Part shown: positions 1 to 12,073 of the stretch, piece by piece
How positions within the stretch are numbered: the stretch's first letter is position 1
How the letters are laid out: each line of letters opens with the position of its first letter
DNA from: Liolophura sinensis
Lineage: Eukaryota; Mollusca; Polyplacophora; Chitonida; Chitonidae
Direction of reading: 5' to 3'
Assembly (NCBI RefSeq): GCF_032854445.1
Contig: NC_088300.1
Location: 31,477,608-31,541,607, forward strand
Length of the DNA: 64,000 nucleotides
The notes under the pieces: generated by a model
The model's database searches: none
Told to the model about the DNA's origin: nothing
The model's input: only the letters and a program-made list of their open reading frames with translations
Position numbers and translations under genes: made by a program

Positions 1-1481
1 ATTCAAACCTGGGTTTGACAATCCCAGATCAAATATAGTCTGGTACCAATATACAGTTATACATGTATATATTTTATTTCCATAAATGTGTGTAAATGTA
101 CGTCCCTCGTTCCACGGAAGTCGATTTTGTTGGTGATAGGATACACAATATACCAGGTTAAAATCAATAATGCAACGGTAATTTTATAGAGTTTAAAGTT
201 TTTCCCAGATTACCTGGAAACATTTATCGAAAATTATACAGATTTCAGTTAGATGATTCGTGTTTTTATTTTTGCAACGTTGTGTCGCCTGTTTGATGTC
301 ATATACGGGCTTTTAATTATTATATAAACCAATATATGCATGGCGTGTGAACACCAGTATTTAACAGCTGATGGGGGATTGTTAATTTCGACTTTCTGTG
401 AAATATTCTAAAAGCTAATATGCACAGGTTCAAATCTGTCTGACAATTGGCACGGGGGCAAATCATTAACTGTTAAAAGTCGTAATATAGATAGCTGGGT
501 GCAATTAATATTTCACTAAAATATATACACCTGCACCTCATAACAGGGAAATATGTGTATAGGGCATGTGTTGATGAAAGTTGGGAGACTTGTATAGGGG
601 TTTGGGGGTTGGGGTAGTCGGTGGTCATGCCATAAATTGTATAGCTCATCAACGTACATATATTAACTTTAATACGTGAAAAGGGCTGTCTGTACAAAAA
701 TGCATAGCACATATATGCACCTGGATTATGCATGTGCGTCAGAAGATATGCACACAGTCTAAAGAATCTGATGTATACACGCTTCAAAGCTTGCATAATT
801 GAAGCCGTAACAACCCCATGAATACATGTCTGGGAGCTTCACATATATAATACACACTATATATTCAACGTGATTCACTCATGAGTGTTCTCCATGTATA
901 TGTGTAATCCACATGCATGCATGGGGCAAAAATGCAGATGTGCGCCATTCAAAACCAGCCTGATGCGGTATCGAGCATCGTATGTATACCTCATTATGTA
1001 CGCACATCATACTGTATGATATATTTAAAACGTGAATGAGTCAGGAGAGGTAGGCCTATTCATTCATGTGTACAAACGCTCTGCATGGGACAGAAACTAC
1101 AGATGAAGGCTATCAAAACTAGTTTGATGTGATATATTCCCTAAGGGTATATTGGGGACTACATATATATGCAATGTATACAAAAAGCAAACGGGACCCG
1201 ACTGGTTCATTCCGCTATAGCACGCCCTCATGAGTTTTACATGGAATAACACTTTGAGCACAAGAACAGAAGAAGCGACGCCTTTCATAGAAAAAACTAC
1301 TGCTGAACATACTTCAGTCTACATTATAAGCAGACTGCTTACCGCATTTTGATTCACACGATTCAATCGATCTCGTGTTCAAAATTTTGCGTTCTTTTGC
1401 ATTGATACGATAGTGTGAGTACCACGAAATCGCGTGTCGGGACGACATGCATCTGGCCTTGTTCTTGTCTCTGTCGACTCG

Positions 1482-1703
1482 TTCCTGATATATCAGGTCG
1501 CAGGTTCAAATCCAGATGGTGCTGGTTCGACTGCGGCTTTAAACCAGGAGGCGTACATGGAAAGGGCTGCCAGTAACCTGCGCATGGTCGTGAGTTTCCT
1601 ACGGGCTCTGTCCGCTTTCCTCCCACCATAATGCTGGCCGCGGTCGTGTATAAGTGAAACATTCTAGTAGGGCGTGAAACACCGATGAAATAAATAAATA
1701 AAC
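1482..1703 (+). mobile_element. SINE family A, diverged copy
   Basis: This is a tRNA-derived short retroelement. A degraded B-box-like string (about 1500-1515) is followed by the family body, which carries the CCTCCCACCATAATGCTGG core at about 1619-1637. The tail is ATAAATAAATAAA. It is strongly diverged from the best copies, so it is an old insertion. Confidence 0.8.
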
Positions 1704-2460
1704 CATGAGGTTTGCCTCCGAATACTCTACAAGTTTCCTCCACCCATAAATCTAACTTTCTCCATATTAGGTGAAACTTTCAGTAAAAAAGCACGGTGAT
1801 GAAAGCCAATCGAGTAAATAAGGAAACAAAATGAATGAATGATTATGGCTTAACGCCCCACCGGCAATATCTCAGCCATACCGTGCCAATGGAAAGAAAA
1901 TGAAGGACTCACGACTGGTTTAAATATCATATAAATAAATATATATATCTATAAACGTGAGTAACACACAAGAGGCTTTTCTTCACCCAGGTATGGGACA
2001 GTAACTACAGCTATATACACATTCAAAATTGGCTTGGTGCAGTATTACATGCAGTATTATAAACCTGTACGTATTTTTCAGACTATAGGTGATAAGAAAC
2101 GTGTAATATGATTAAAATTTAAGCACGTGCATAACAGTAAGAATAAAATCCTAACCGGTTACGGTTGACCATTTGCGACTATATGTATGGTCGTTGATAT
2201 GGTTTTACTCTCTGCCGTTTTATTGCATCATAGAGTATATAATATCTGTACGTTGTTCACGTCACAGCGAATACGTCCCTGACCATCAACAAGGTAGCGA
2301 GTTGGAATCCAGCTCTGGCGGGTTCAGCAGCAGCTGTAAGTCACATACCTGACAGAAGGCGTAGGTTTATACGGGGCACTTCAGACTCTGCGTATGTTTG
2401 AAAGACTGGCCTGGACTTACACATTGACAATTCCATTGAAAACTTAAGAAACATGTATAC

Positions 2461-2612
2461 GTGGGAAGGTCTGCCATCAACCTACGGATGGTCGTGGGTT
2501 TCTCCTGGGCTCAGCCCGGTTTTCTCCCACCATAATGCTGGCCGACGCCAAGAATAAAAGTGAAATATTCTTGAGTAAAGCGTAAAACACCAATAAAATA
2601 AATAAATAAATA
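2461..2612 (+). mobile_element. SINE family A, body and tail
   Basis: The body contains the hydrophobic-looking CCACCATAATGCTGGCC core and the AAATATTCTTGAGTA segment, and it ends in an AAATAAATAAATA tail. A possible tRNA-like head lies further left, at about 2272-2345, separated by unrelated sequence. That suggests an interrupted or rearranged copy. Confidence 0.8.
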
Positions 2613-4597
2613 GGAAAACAGGTAAGCAGGTGGACTTCTGCAATCAGTCAAACCATATTTAGCATAAACATCACGTGCAGTCTGACTGATGCTTGCTCTG
2701 ACATACATCGACAACATATACGCCTATATCGAAACTTTGCCAGCACGTGAAGGAAGTGTTGACTATCATATTCCTCCATTCACCTTTGTTTATTCCTGTA
2801 AAGACACACAAAAATAGAACATGGGCTGCCCAAAATAGCACCCAGTCTATTAATAGACACAATGGTATATATACTGAACAGAGAGCGTTCGGGTAGAGTT
2901 TCTTATACAGTGTGGTTTATTTTTAAAACGAATAATGTGATATTTTTGTGTAACGCGGTTGTCTTCAATGGTAAAGAAATAGACCCTTGTAAAGTCAGTC
3001 GACAGTTGCCTTCTTAAACGCCTGCTCCGATAATTGTTTACGTACTGTAGCATGTGTTAACCATGTGATAACGATGTTTTGTCCTTGTTTACATCGAACG
3101 AAGTTTCTTGAAATTTTACTGAAGCACTTGACCTAGTTTAGTAAGCATTAAAGTTTTATTTACGTCTATGATCCATGTAGACCGGTTTGACCTGGTTTCG
3201 TTTCACAAAAAGTCGCCAGCCAGAGGCCATGTGTCGTATGGCAGCACAGTTTGTAAGCTTAAACCAAGCTGAGTGCAGAACAAACAACACCTGCCGGTGA
3301 CTAATACAGTGACTGATAATAACACATGTCGGCCCGCTGAAATGAACAATGACATGGATAATACACGGGAGGCAAATCACTGCAGCTAAGATGACAACGA
3401 CATCGTGTCATGCATAGAATGTTTTCCAGACACCTAGAATGCATTTTGTCCACTGCGCGCGTACTCTGTAGCATTTATAAAAAAAAAAACAACAATCATG
3501 TCATATTTACAACTCCGAAATATACATATGCCATGTCCAAAACGTTTTCCTCTCTCGCAGACTTTACGACAAGTGGGACAGTTTCAATTTTGACATTGTA
3601 AATTGCCCTTACTTGGACAGAAATAGGGTCTTACATATGGCGTGTACGTATCTCGCCTGCTTGCATTTGTTAGATCTTTTATGTTATGTGACGATTACAA
3701 TCAACGTCACACTTTATTGCTGCAAAAATTCATGTGTCAAGGTTATTCCCTCAAACGCCTTTACTTTCTTATGTTTACTATGTTATACAGTGAGTATAAT
3801 TCTCTTGCAAGTAAATATGGCACAGGGCGTCCAGAATGGCGCTTCAGGATTGTGTCAAATTCCGCGTAATCCGGGGACAGGGGAAGTATAATCATCGTGT
3901 TGAATTAGTTCACGTTTGATATATGTACATTTGTAAAAAAAAATCGTAAATGAGATACACACTTTGTTATCGACAACTTATATTCTAACATTGTACGCGA
4001 TTTGAATACTGATTTCACTCAAGGGCCTAGAACATACCTTGTGTCTTTCCAACATCGCTGAAAACTGTTGACTGCTTCTCTGTGCATGATCCCGTCCTAT
4101 TTTCGTGCTTTATAATCTGTATTAGTTGGTTGGTGATTTGTGTTATAGGTCCTTTTGGGATTTAGCCTTGCCATTATTGACGTGGAACGTCCTTATGGGT
4201 TGACGGCCGTTATACGACATGTTTCAGACATATGCCCATTTCAATAATTTCTTCGTTACATAACCCATGGTCAAAATAGCCGCGTCTGGATCTACCCTAA
4301 CTATTAGATTCATAAATTATTTATTTGGTTAGGTTTTTCTCTCCAAACTTAAAGAAAATATCGTCGAACCTCATAATGTTTCTTACACACCTACTAACTA
4401 AAAGCTCCATCTTCACCAGCAGGTGCTGCAACTTCATTTGTCAGTCCTTATAATAGATCACTATAGCAGCCATTGTCTCCTAAGCTAACGTGGATCCGTG
4501 TTATATATTATACCATTAAGTTATAGATACTTTATCAAAGGTTTGTATATACGGGAAGACAATATTCTAATAGTTTAAGGTAAAAGAATGTGAAAGA

Positions 4598-4706
4598 CTA
4601 GAGCATGGAGAGTAAAACCATAACAGCGACGACAGTGAACTTTGGCAAATGGTCACGCGTTCTTGGTGAAACCCGGTCTCTCGTCTGTTTACCTCAGTTA
4701 GCTATA
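4598..4706 (+). repeat. Dispersed repeat family C, copy 1
   Basis: This copy shares with at least eight others in the first 26 kb the ordered blocks AGCGACGACAGTG, GGCAAATGGTCAC, a GGTGAAA block and GTTTACCTCAGTTA. I see no tRNA-like head and no long terminal inverted repeats. The family is unknown to me. Boundaries are approximate. Confidence 0.7.
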
Positions 4707-4905
4707 CTGTCCGTGACTACGCCAGTTGGTCACTAAGCTGCATGGACTTAATGAGTCCCCTGTTTGGAAATGTTCCTTCTAACACACTAGAAGGTTTCCC
4801 CATGCATTAGGCACGTTTTTCATTGTTATTTTGTCTGACACTCTCAATTGTTACTCCAGGAATAGGCACGGTTTCTTCCTCACATATTTGCCCACTCAAA
4901 CACTT

Positions 4906-5100
4906 CGAGGTTTCCAACTGTCAGGCAGGGTTTCTTCCACTCAACACACATGAAGGTTTCCAAATGTCAGGCAGGGTTTCTTCCACTCAACACACATAGA
5001 GGTTTCCAATTGGTCAGGCAGGGTTTCTTCCACTCAACACACATGGAAGTATCCAACTGTCAGGCAGGGTTTCTTCCACTCAAACACATGGAAGTTTCGA
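4906..5100. repeat. ~45-bp tandem array, about four units
   Basis: Each unit reads GGTTTCCAA, then GTCAGGCAGGGTTTCTTCC, then ACTCAACACACATG. The four units start near 4910, 4953, 5000 and 5047. Degenerate shoulders extend on both sides (about 4790-4905 and 5100-5170). A 96-codon open frame across the array is a by-product of the repeat, not a gene. Confidence 0.85.
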
Positions 5101-5374
5101 AAGGGTTCGGCGGTCACTTTCTTGCATATTCTTTCATCACTATTTCATCCACTTATACACATGAAGCTTTCGAATGGGTTATATGCACGGTTACTTTTTA
5201 TTCTCCTCATGCAGAGAACCGTAGCCGTAATGACCGGTAGGTTAGGACGGTCTGGTTTAAAGAGACTAGGTTACTTTTACAATTAAAAGATTCTCTAGGG
5301 TTAGCCACGGTTTCGTCGTCTTACACATTTTGACCGTTTCCTATAACTTGTCAAAGGTCAAATGTTTTCTCCGA

Positions 5375-5450
5375 GCACTCCGGTTTCTTTCACAAATATT
5401 ATACTGGCAGCCATCGTGTAAGTGAAAAGGTAAATAAAATGCTAATTAAA
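5375..5450 (+). mobile_element. Possible SINE-A tail remnant
   Basis: A degraded match to the SINE-A 3' part: CTGGCAGCCATCGTGTAAGTGAAA-like sequence followed by AAATAAAAT. It is too short and diverged for certainty. Confidence 0.45.
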
Positions 5451-5817
5451 TAAGTATATTATTGTTAAATTAACTAAAACGAACAAAATTAACTGTTTTA
5501 ATTATATAAAAGATTTCCTTCGATCAGTAATTGGATGCTATGTAAACGTCACTTCAAATAACAGTTTATGTAGTCATTCAAACATGACCACACAATTCAT
5601 AATAATAATATAATGCGAGCGTTATATGGCTGTACTGCCCATCTTTGTCTGCTTTGTAACGACAGAACCTTGATCACATAAGCTATATATATGATCGAAT
5701 GTATAAGTGACGATAATGACAGTATAATGCACAGTGGTCCGTTACAGGTTTATGCTGAGTCACGCACGAGCTTCTAGTCACATGTCAAAGATTAAGTTAC
5801 CAGTAGCTGGTGGTCTC

Positions 5818-5844
5818 GGGGGTTGGGGTGGGGGGGGGGGGGGG
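5818..5844 (+). other. G-tract cluster (possible G-quadruplex)
   Basis: Runs of five, four and fifteen G lie within 27 bases (the last run at about 5830-5844), in otherwise AT-rich DNA. Such spacing fits the usual G-quadruplex rule of four or more G-runs. No function is implied. Confidence 0.6.
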
Positions 5845-6377
5845 AGCAAGCTTATGTAAGGTGTAAAATATACTGTGATTGGTGATGACCGAGTAATGCC
5901 CCAGCATGCCGCAATCACGTACCCGACCCGTGGGAGGTAATCAGATACAGAATCACACACAACTTATATGTATTAGTACTGAAGTACTACACACCATATC
6001 TTTGGGGATTAAATAAAAACCTAACACATAAGTGTACGCTAGGCTTAACTGATATGGATTACAACGAGCTTACAGTGATAAAGCTTTAGCGGTAGTCTGT
6101 GACACGACTGTTTATATCCATGTACATGTATATGACTTCACGGTTGTTTGTTTCTATACGAAGAGCTTAAGTTTGCTTTCGGTATTATTTCAGTCGTTAT
6201 ATAAATGCGTTAGTTTGGCTGCGTATAATGTAACGTGGCTATCAAGCATTATTTTTTCTGTCATCATATGAATACGTTTGTATATGTTTTCTTGGGATTT
6301 AACATCGTTTTCAGATTTTTTTTTTCATTCATCGTTTGTCGTTTGAAGTCATTTTCAACATCATTTCGATCATCATA

Positions 6378-6642
6378 GAATATGTTTGCTTGCTTGGGAT
6401 GTGATGCCAGGTTCAACATTATTTCGGTCATTTTATGAATAGGTTTGCTTGCTTGGGATGTTATGTCACGTTCAACATTATTTCGGTCATTTTATGAATA
6501 GGTTTGCTTGCTTGGGATGTGATGCCAGGTTCAACATTATTTCGGCCATTTTATGAATAGGTTTGCTTGCTTGGGATGTTATGTCACGTTCAACATTATT
6601 TCGGTCATCATATGAACACGCTCTCCTGCTTGGGGTGTTATA
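6378..6642. repeat. 59-bp tandem array with alternating unit types
   Basis: Full units start at 6378, 6437, 6496 and 6555, with a partial unit from 6614. Each carries GTTTGCTTGCTTGGGATG and TTCAACATTATTTCGG. Two variants alternate: units 1 and 3 read GTGATGCCAGG, and units 2 and 4 read GTTATGTCACG. That gives a 118-bp dimer period. A further unit-like fragment at about 6766-6815 is separated from the array by a family C copy. Confidence 0.9.
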
Positions 6643-6765
6643 TAATTAAGACGTACAGCATAGAGAAAAAATCTAGAGCAGTCATGATAGTGTGACTGCG
6701 GGCAAATTGTAACACGTAACCGGTGGAATACGGCCTCTTGTCAGTTTACCTCAGATAGGGATTTA
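6643..6765 (+). repeat. Dispersed repeat family C, copy 2 (inside the 59-bp array)
   Basis: The copy begins near AATTAAGACGTACAGCATAG and ends near TTTACCTCAGATAGGG. It sits between the last regular 59-bp unit and a stray unit fragment (from about 6766), as expected if it had inserted into the array. The same left-edge sequence recurs at 21160, which helps define the element's 5' limit. Confidence 0.7.
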
Positions 6766-7314
6766 TTGAATACGTTTGCTTGCTTGGGATGTGGATGTCA
6801 CGATCAACATTCAGGCGGTACACAGTTTTGCTTCAATATTTCACAGTCGACATCAGGAATAATCACATAGGAGATTATAAATAAATCTATCATCTGACCT
6901 ATATTAAAAAAAAAAATTAAAAATTGTAATCCAAAAAAAAGTAATTTATTAAAAAAAAACACCACTGAGTCAGTCAGTCCATCGAGTCAGACGTATACTT
7001 GAAGGATTGTATATCCCGTTGGAACGATATGCACTACTTTGATGAACACACTGTCACTGTACACGACAATTTTAAGTCCAAGTAATTAAACAGGCCATTC
7101 ACTTATTTGTCGAACACTGAATTATCATGTACGAACACTCAGTGATTGACCAAGCTCTGTTGACAGTCTTTGACCTGTATAAAAGCAGTTGGCAGGCTCT
7201 ACCTAAATGCCGAATCACAGTAACACGTGATTAATTTATCTAACGGTTCATGTGCCAAAGTTCAGTAGACAAAGATTTTCTGGAAAAATACTTTGTACTG
7301 ACTACAGCAAAGAG

Positions 7315-7460
7315 ATTCAAATCATAGCAGCGACGACACTGTGGTTGTTGGCAAATTGTCATACTAAAACCGGTGAAATCCAGGCTCTTCTCATTCTACC
7401 TCAGTTATAACCTGGAGTTTTATTCCAAGTGTTCATATAAAAGTATAAATAGTAGCAAAG
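7315..7460 (+). repeat. Dispersed repeat family C, copy 3
   Basis: Contains AGCAGCGACGACACTG, GGCAAATTGTCA, ACCGGTGAAATCC and CTACCTCAGTTATA. It extends to the right into TTTTATTCCAAGTGTTCATATAAA and AGTAGCAAAGTT, a 3' extension also seen at 8225 and 22705. Confidence 0.7.
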
Positions 7461-7785
7461 TTATAACCAGCTATAATAAAGTTTTAGAAATTATAAGTGG
7501 TGGTATTAGATAACAGCCACGTCAGAGCAATGAAAGAAAGTATGCACGTGAGATTTGATTTGTGACATTATTGGTAGAATAGACACATAAAATACACGCC
7601 TACCAGACAGAATTCATGCAGTTTTATGCCTCCGCTGGCTTACACTAGATGGTATTTCTACAGCTGAAAATCAAAGAATTAAAAAAGTTTTCTCGGCAAA
7701 GCACTAAAGTAATCGAGCATAACATAGTAATAAGTCTGAAATGATTAAGCTACTTGAGATTTCTTCCGCTGATGTAGATGGTATA

Positions 7786-7972
7786 TTCATTTATTTATTT
7801 GATTGGTGTTTTACGCTGTACTCAAGAATATTTCACTTATACGACGGCAGCCAGCATTTTAGTGGGAGGAAACCGGGCAGAGCCCGGGGGAAACCCACGA
7901 CCATCCGCAGGTAACTTACAGACCTTCCCATGTACGGCCGGAGAGGAAGCCAGCATGAACTGGACTTGAACC
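7786..7972 (-). mobile_element. SINE family A, 5'-truncated
   Basis: On the minus strand this holds the SINE-A body and tail: a TTATTTATTTGATTGGTG tail complement, the AGCATTTTAGTGGGAGG core and the GAAGCCAGCATGAACTGG block. The tRNA-like head is missing beyond 7972. Moderately conserved. Confidence 0.9.
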
Positions 7973-8224
7973 CTACTTTCACGGGACGCTATATAGCCAC
8001 AGCTGGTATCGATCAGCAAAATGTGAAATACGACTCACGTGAAACTGTTTATATAATTATTTATTGAATATGTGTGATGCTATTTTTTTGTAAAATATGT
8101 TGTGATTGGGGAGGATGTGGCATCGTGTCAAACCTGCATATTCTGTTTGACACAATACTGTACATCACGTTGAACCATCTGTTTCAGAGGAAATAGAGCA
8201 TGGGCGTTTTAGAAGCCTACAGAA

Positions 8225-8380
8225 TAACCAGAGCAGCGACAACAGTGATGTTGATAGTCGGCAAATGGTCACTCGTAACCAGTGAAATCCGACATCGTGT
8301 CAGTTTACCTCGGTTATAGGGTTTTTTTCTTAGTGTTCTTATAAATGTTTTAAAAGTAGCAACTTACACACCCCAGCACA
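8225..8380 (+). repeat. Dispersed repeat family C, copy 4
   Basis: One of the longer copies. It holds AGAGCAGCGACAACAGTG, GGCAAATGGTCACTCG, AACCAGTGAAATCCG and GTTTACCTCGGTTATAGGG, followed by the 3' extension TAGTGTTCTTATAAATG and AAAAGTAGCAACTTACAC. Copies that run this far suggest a full element of at least 150 bp. Confidence 0.7.
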
Positions 8381-9995
8381 TACGTCAACACAATTTGACT
8401 GCATTTAGGCATATACAGGTAGTAATTTGCCTTTTTATTTTTTTTCATTTATTTGTTTTTTTAGAAAGAATAGGCAATATACATTTATTGTTAAGAATAT
8501 GTCTTAATTTCTTTAAAGAAGGAAAAGCCAATGTCTTACTCTAAAACTCTGTATTAATGTCAAATGTTTATGGCACATTTTGGCCGATTTAGACTTCCTA
8601 AATTCAAAAGGGGTGGCCATGCGATAAGATATGGTGTAAAGGTGTAAAGGAAGATAAGGTGATAATGTTTCTATGATAGCAACACGGCCACTGTAAGCAC
8701 TGACTGTTACTCTATCAGTCTTGTTCAGCGTATTAACACTTAGATAAATATATCAATGTCAGCTTGTGTAAGAAATGCCACTCTCGGGAAAAAAATATAC
8801 CGAGAAATTCATTTGAAGCGGCATATAGTTATACCAACATGTCCTTTCATATTTGAAAAATGTAACCAAAACATTCTATCGCACATTATAAGTATATAAA
8901 AAAGGACACTTGTATTAATCATTGAATGATTGTGGTAGAAGGGTTTTAAATGGGAAGGTTTCGACTTTGAGTCATATATAGTCATATGGACATCTGAAAG
9001 TCTAGAAGTACGAGTCATCCGGAAAGGTATGAGACTGTGTCGAACTTGACCGAAGAGTCACGAGTCGTTTACACTATTAAACCCTTACTCATGCATGACG
9101 TGTAAATGCAGTGAAATTTGCACGTGCTTGCTGTGATGTATCATGGTTTAGTATTCAAGAGCTATGTGTAGCCCCGGGTGTATGCTTATGCGTTTCACTA
9201 AACTTAAAAGGAAAACAAATACCATGGCACAAATAAACACAACTATTATAATAGTTTGAGAAAGGGTTCTCACGCGGACTGTACAGGACATAAAAGTGTG
9301 ATTTTAGCGTATGATCAGAACGATAGCTTTGTTTGTATGACCAATACTGTGCACACTGATTATTATGGCGACGTGAGTCATCCTGTTTTAATTGTGGGGA
9401 CAACTGGGCGGTAAATTTCTTTGTTAGATTTGCACCTGGCTGACTGGTCTTGTCCCCACCCCTGCCTGAGAGAATGGCCCTCCATGCCCAACACCCTACC
9501 TCAACCAACACCACGAAATTAAAACCGCACAAATAATGGCGCCCAAGATCGACGAGGGCTTGTAAGTGCATGTGTGTGGGTAGAAAAGCTGCAAAGCATA
9601 GCATTGAAAGTCTATAATATTTGTATATATAATATACTAAATACATTCTAATTATGTACGAGAAAGCTTATTATTATTGTTAGCTTATATTGTTTAACAC
9701 TGGTTTACACTCCCTTAGCTAACTGTATATGTTGCAATGACCAGCTGTCTGATCCGGCATGAACACCTATACTTCCTAAACGGCTCTGGGCGATGACCAC
9801 AGGAGTACATTTTAAGTCATGAAGTCAATAAGCAGTCTCAGATGCCCCCGGGGGTGAACGTGATGTAATGGTTCTGGGGTTAGTGGAATGTCCGTTTCAA
9901 ACCCCATGGCAGACACCGTTATGCTTATGGCTCAACCTTTAGCTTAGGCTGTATACATAGTGGTTTATGTGTTTAAACGAATCAAAGCGTACACC

Positions 9996-10022
<27 letters not shown>
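9996..10022 (+). repeat. Poly(A) run
   Basis: About 27 consecutive A. No recognisable retroelement body lies immediately upstream. It may be the tail of a lost retrocopy or simply a homopolymer. Confidence 0.7.
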
Positions 10023-10027
<5 letters not shown>

Positions 10028-10554
10028 ATGCTACTGTTATAATTCTGTATATATTCTCTATACCCATTTCACCCCAGTACAGACACAGCCGACTGTGTTG
10101 CATTGCCCTTAATCTATTTTTGCTGAATTTTATTGGAGTAACATGCACCTTAGTGGGCATATAAAATGAAGGTTCAGGATTCTGTACAGATTTTCTATAT
10201 TGTCCGCTTTCTCCCATCGTCACCTTTGACAGGGCACGTTCTGAATTTCTATTAAAACTACTGAAATGTTTCATTGTACTTTTATTCAACCACTCTGTTA
10301 ACTGTCTGGAGAGACTTAATTTAATCATAATATAATGTATAAAATCGTTCAGATAGCGACACCACGAACTCCTGCGTTCTTCTTTAGGCACGATGCTGTC
10401 TTATGCTGGTTATATGCTTGTGCGTGCTTTAAGTATTAAATGTCGTGAATCTTTGTTACCCTAACGCGGCTATTTTAGAAATTAGTGTCCTGGTTACTCA
10501 GGTGAATCGTGCACTGAACAGCTTAGGATCGCCAATATATAAAGGTTGAAGTGC

Positions 10555-10670
10555 AATACCTATAAAAGGATTCACACAATTATTTTGGTCGACTAAATTT
10601 ACATGCATAATAAATACCTATAAAAGGATTCACACAATTAATTTGGTCTACTAAATTTACATGCATAAAC
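10555..10670. repeat. 58-bp tandem duplication
   Basis: Two adjacent copies of a segment beginning AATACCTATAAAAGGATTC and ending ACTAAATTTACATGCATAA, starting near 10555 and 10613. They differ at only a few positions, which indicates a recent duplication. Confidence 0.85.
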
Positions 10671-10722
10671 AATCGAGATCTACTGGTAATATGATATATA
10701 CTGTATGTATATTAAAGACTAC

Positions 10723-10852
10723 GGCCCGGTTTCACGAAGCATTCTTAACGTTACGTTCACCTAACTACTACGACAATCAGTACTGTGGCCATTACATTGT
10801 CATGGTATTTGCGAGCTCTTCTAACGTTAAGAGAGCTTCGTGAAATGGGCCC
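10723..10852. mobile_element. MITE-like element, ~130 bp, ~29-bp terminal inverted repeats
   Basis: The left end, GGCCCGGTTTCACGAAGC, continues to CTTAACGTTA. The right end is its inverted counterpart (TAACGTTAAG, then GCTTCGTGAAATGGGCC). The arms differ at about four positions. Short non-coding elements with GGCCC...TTTCACGAAGC ends are a known style of MITE in invertebrate genomes. There is no transposase, so it is non-autonomous. Confidence 0.8.
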
Positions 10853-10864
10853 AGATCAGCATTA

Positions 10865-10940
10865 GAGGTTAAACCAGAGAGACGACGATAGCGTGATGCT
10901 TGGCAAATGGTCAAGCATTGTCGATTTACCTCAGTAAGGT
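10865..10940 (+). repeat. Dispersed repeat family C, copy 5 (short)
   Basis: Contains AGACGACGATAGCGTGATG, GGCAAATGGTCA and GATTTACCTCAGTAAGG. The central ACCGGTGAAA block is deleted. It lies just right of the MITE at 10723-10852. Confidence 0.65.
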
Positions 10941-10987
10941 ATACAGACACAATTATAGATTTATTCACAATTTCTTTATTCTTTGTT

Positions 10988-11072
10988 TTATTTACTTATT
11001 TATTTGATTGTTGTTTTTCTCCGTACTCAAAAATATTTCACTTACACAACGGTGACAAGCAGGAAGAAACCG
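10988..11072 (-). mobile_element. SINE family A, tail fragment
   Basis: Complement of the SINE-A tail: TTATTTATTTGATTG, then CGTACTCAAAAATATTTCAC. Only the 3' portion survives. Confidence 0.75.
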
Positions 11073-11796
11073 GACACATAACGGGGATGTCTGTTTAGCG
11101 TATGTTACAGAACATTTAACGCTACAAATATATAGGTCGATCTATATTAAGACATTTTCAGTCTGATATATTATACACATATATCGCGTTTGCTTTGCAA
11201 AGAATTATATTTAACATGTATTTGTTTTAAGAGAATTGTTGCGAATTTTCTAGAACGGTAATTTGTACATGTACGGTCGGGATAGGTGTGTAACAGTGAG
11301 AGAGGAGAGACTGTGTCACCATATACCCGTGTGGTTATACACTTAGGGTTGTCTGACCACAGTCTTATTATGAACCGGATGAGTGGCGACCATTCGTCAT
11401 TACGTGTTCACGTAGGAGGAAACCGACCCAAAACATTCTTCTGTTATGATAATATCCTTTTTTTAAGTGCTTAAAGATGTTGAAAAGAAATAATCAAAAT
11501 CCTGTTCGTATTCACTGAACCAATTAGTTTTATTAGGACTTTGTCAACCATTGTGTCAGATTGGATACAACGGTTGACATCAGCTACGAAATGATATACC
11601 AGCATTCTGGTTTCTCTTTTGTTTGTTCAGTGAATTGAGAAGAAACCAATGTAGATAAATGTAGCCTATACGCGCTCTCGTGTTTACGTACTAATTTAAC
11701 CTTGCATGATGTGACCTATATATGTGTGACAATGAAACTTCTAGATGACTTAAATCTGTATATTCTGGTGCGCGTTTATACTGTATTATATGTAGA

Positions 11797-12073
11797 GGGG
11801 GCCTACGTGACTCGGTTGGTTAGCACGCTAGCTCAGCGCAATGACCCAGAAGCTGCTCACATGTGGTCACTGTGAGTTCAAGTCCAGCTCATGCTGGCTT
11901 TCTCACCGGCCGTAATTGGAAAGGTCTGACAGCAACCTGCGGATGGTCGTGCCCCCACCACCACCCTCGGCTCTGCCCGGTTCCTCCCACCATAATGCTG
12001 GTCGCCGTCGTGTAAGTGAAATATTCTTGAGTACGGCGTGAAACACCAATCAAATAAAATAAAATAAATAAAA
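11797..12073 (+). mobile_element. SINE family A, near full length
   Basis: The tRNA-like head has an A-box-like GACTCGGTTGGTTAGC and a B-box GAGTTCAAGTCCAGC. The body follows (CCACCATAATGCTGGTCGCC and AAATATTCTTGAGTACGG), then an (A/T) tail of AAATAAAATAAAATAAATAAA. A C-rich insertion, CCCCCACCACCACCC, interrupts the body near 11950. Confidence 0.92.

Larger units (their letters stand above)
1..4597. other. Gene-free AT-rich region with SINE remnants
   Basis: No open frame here looks like a conserved protein, and none has splice-supported neighbours. The stretch is AT-rich and low in complexity apart from two SINE-A remnants, listed separately at 1482-1703 and 2461-2612. The B-box-like string at about 2290-2320 may be the head of the second one. 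The remainder is unassigned. Confidence 0.6.

Noticed and set aside
3613-3891. 92-codon frame with hydrophobic stretches, considered as a small membrane protein
   Set aside because: Low-complexity AT-rich sequence with two competing overlapping frames, no conserved motif and no neighbour support.
6378-6642. Regular 59-bp repeats considered as a CRISPR-like array
   Set aside because: The units are tandem with no unique spacers, and the genome is eukaryotic.
9155-9646. A 163-codon open frame on the minus strand, the longest in the first 19 kb
   Set aside because: No recognisable domain, no splice partners and AT-rich low-complexity ends. It could be a worn transposon piece, but I cannot support a gene.
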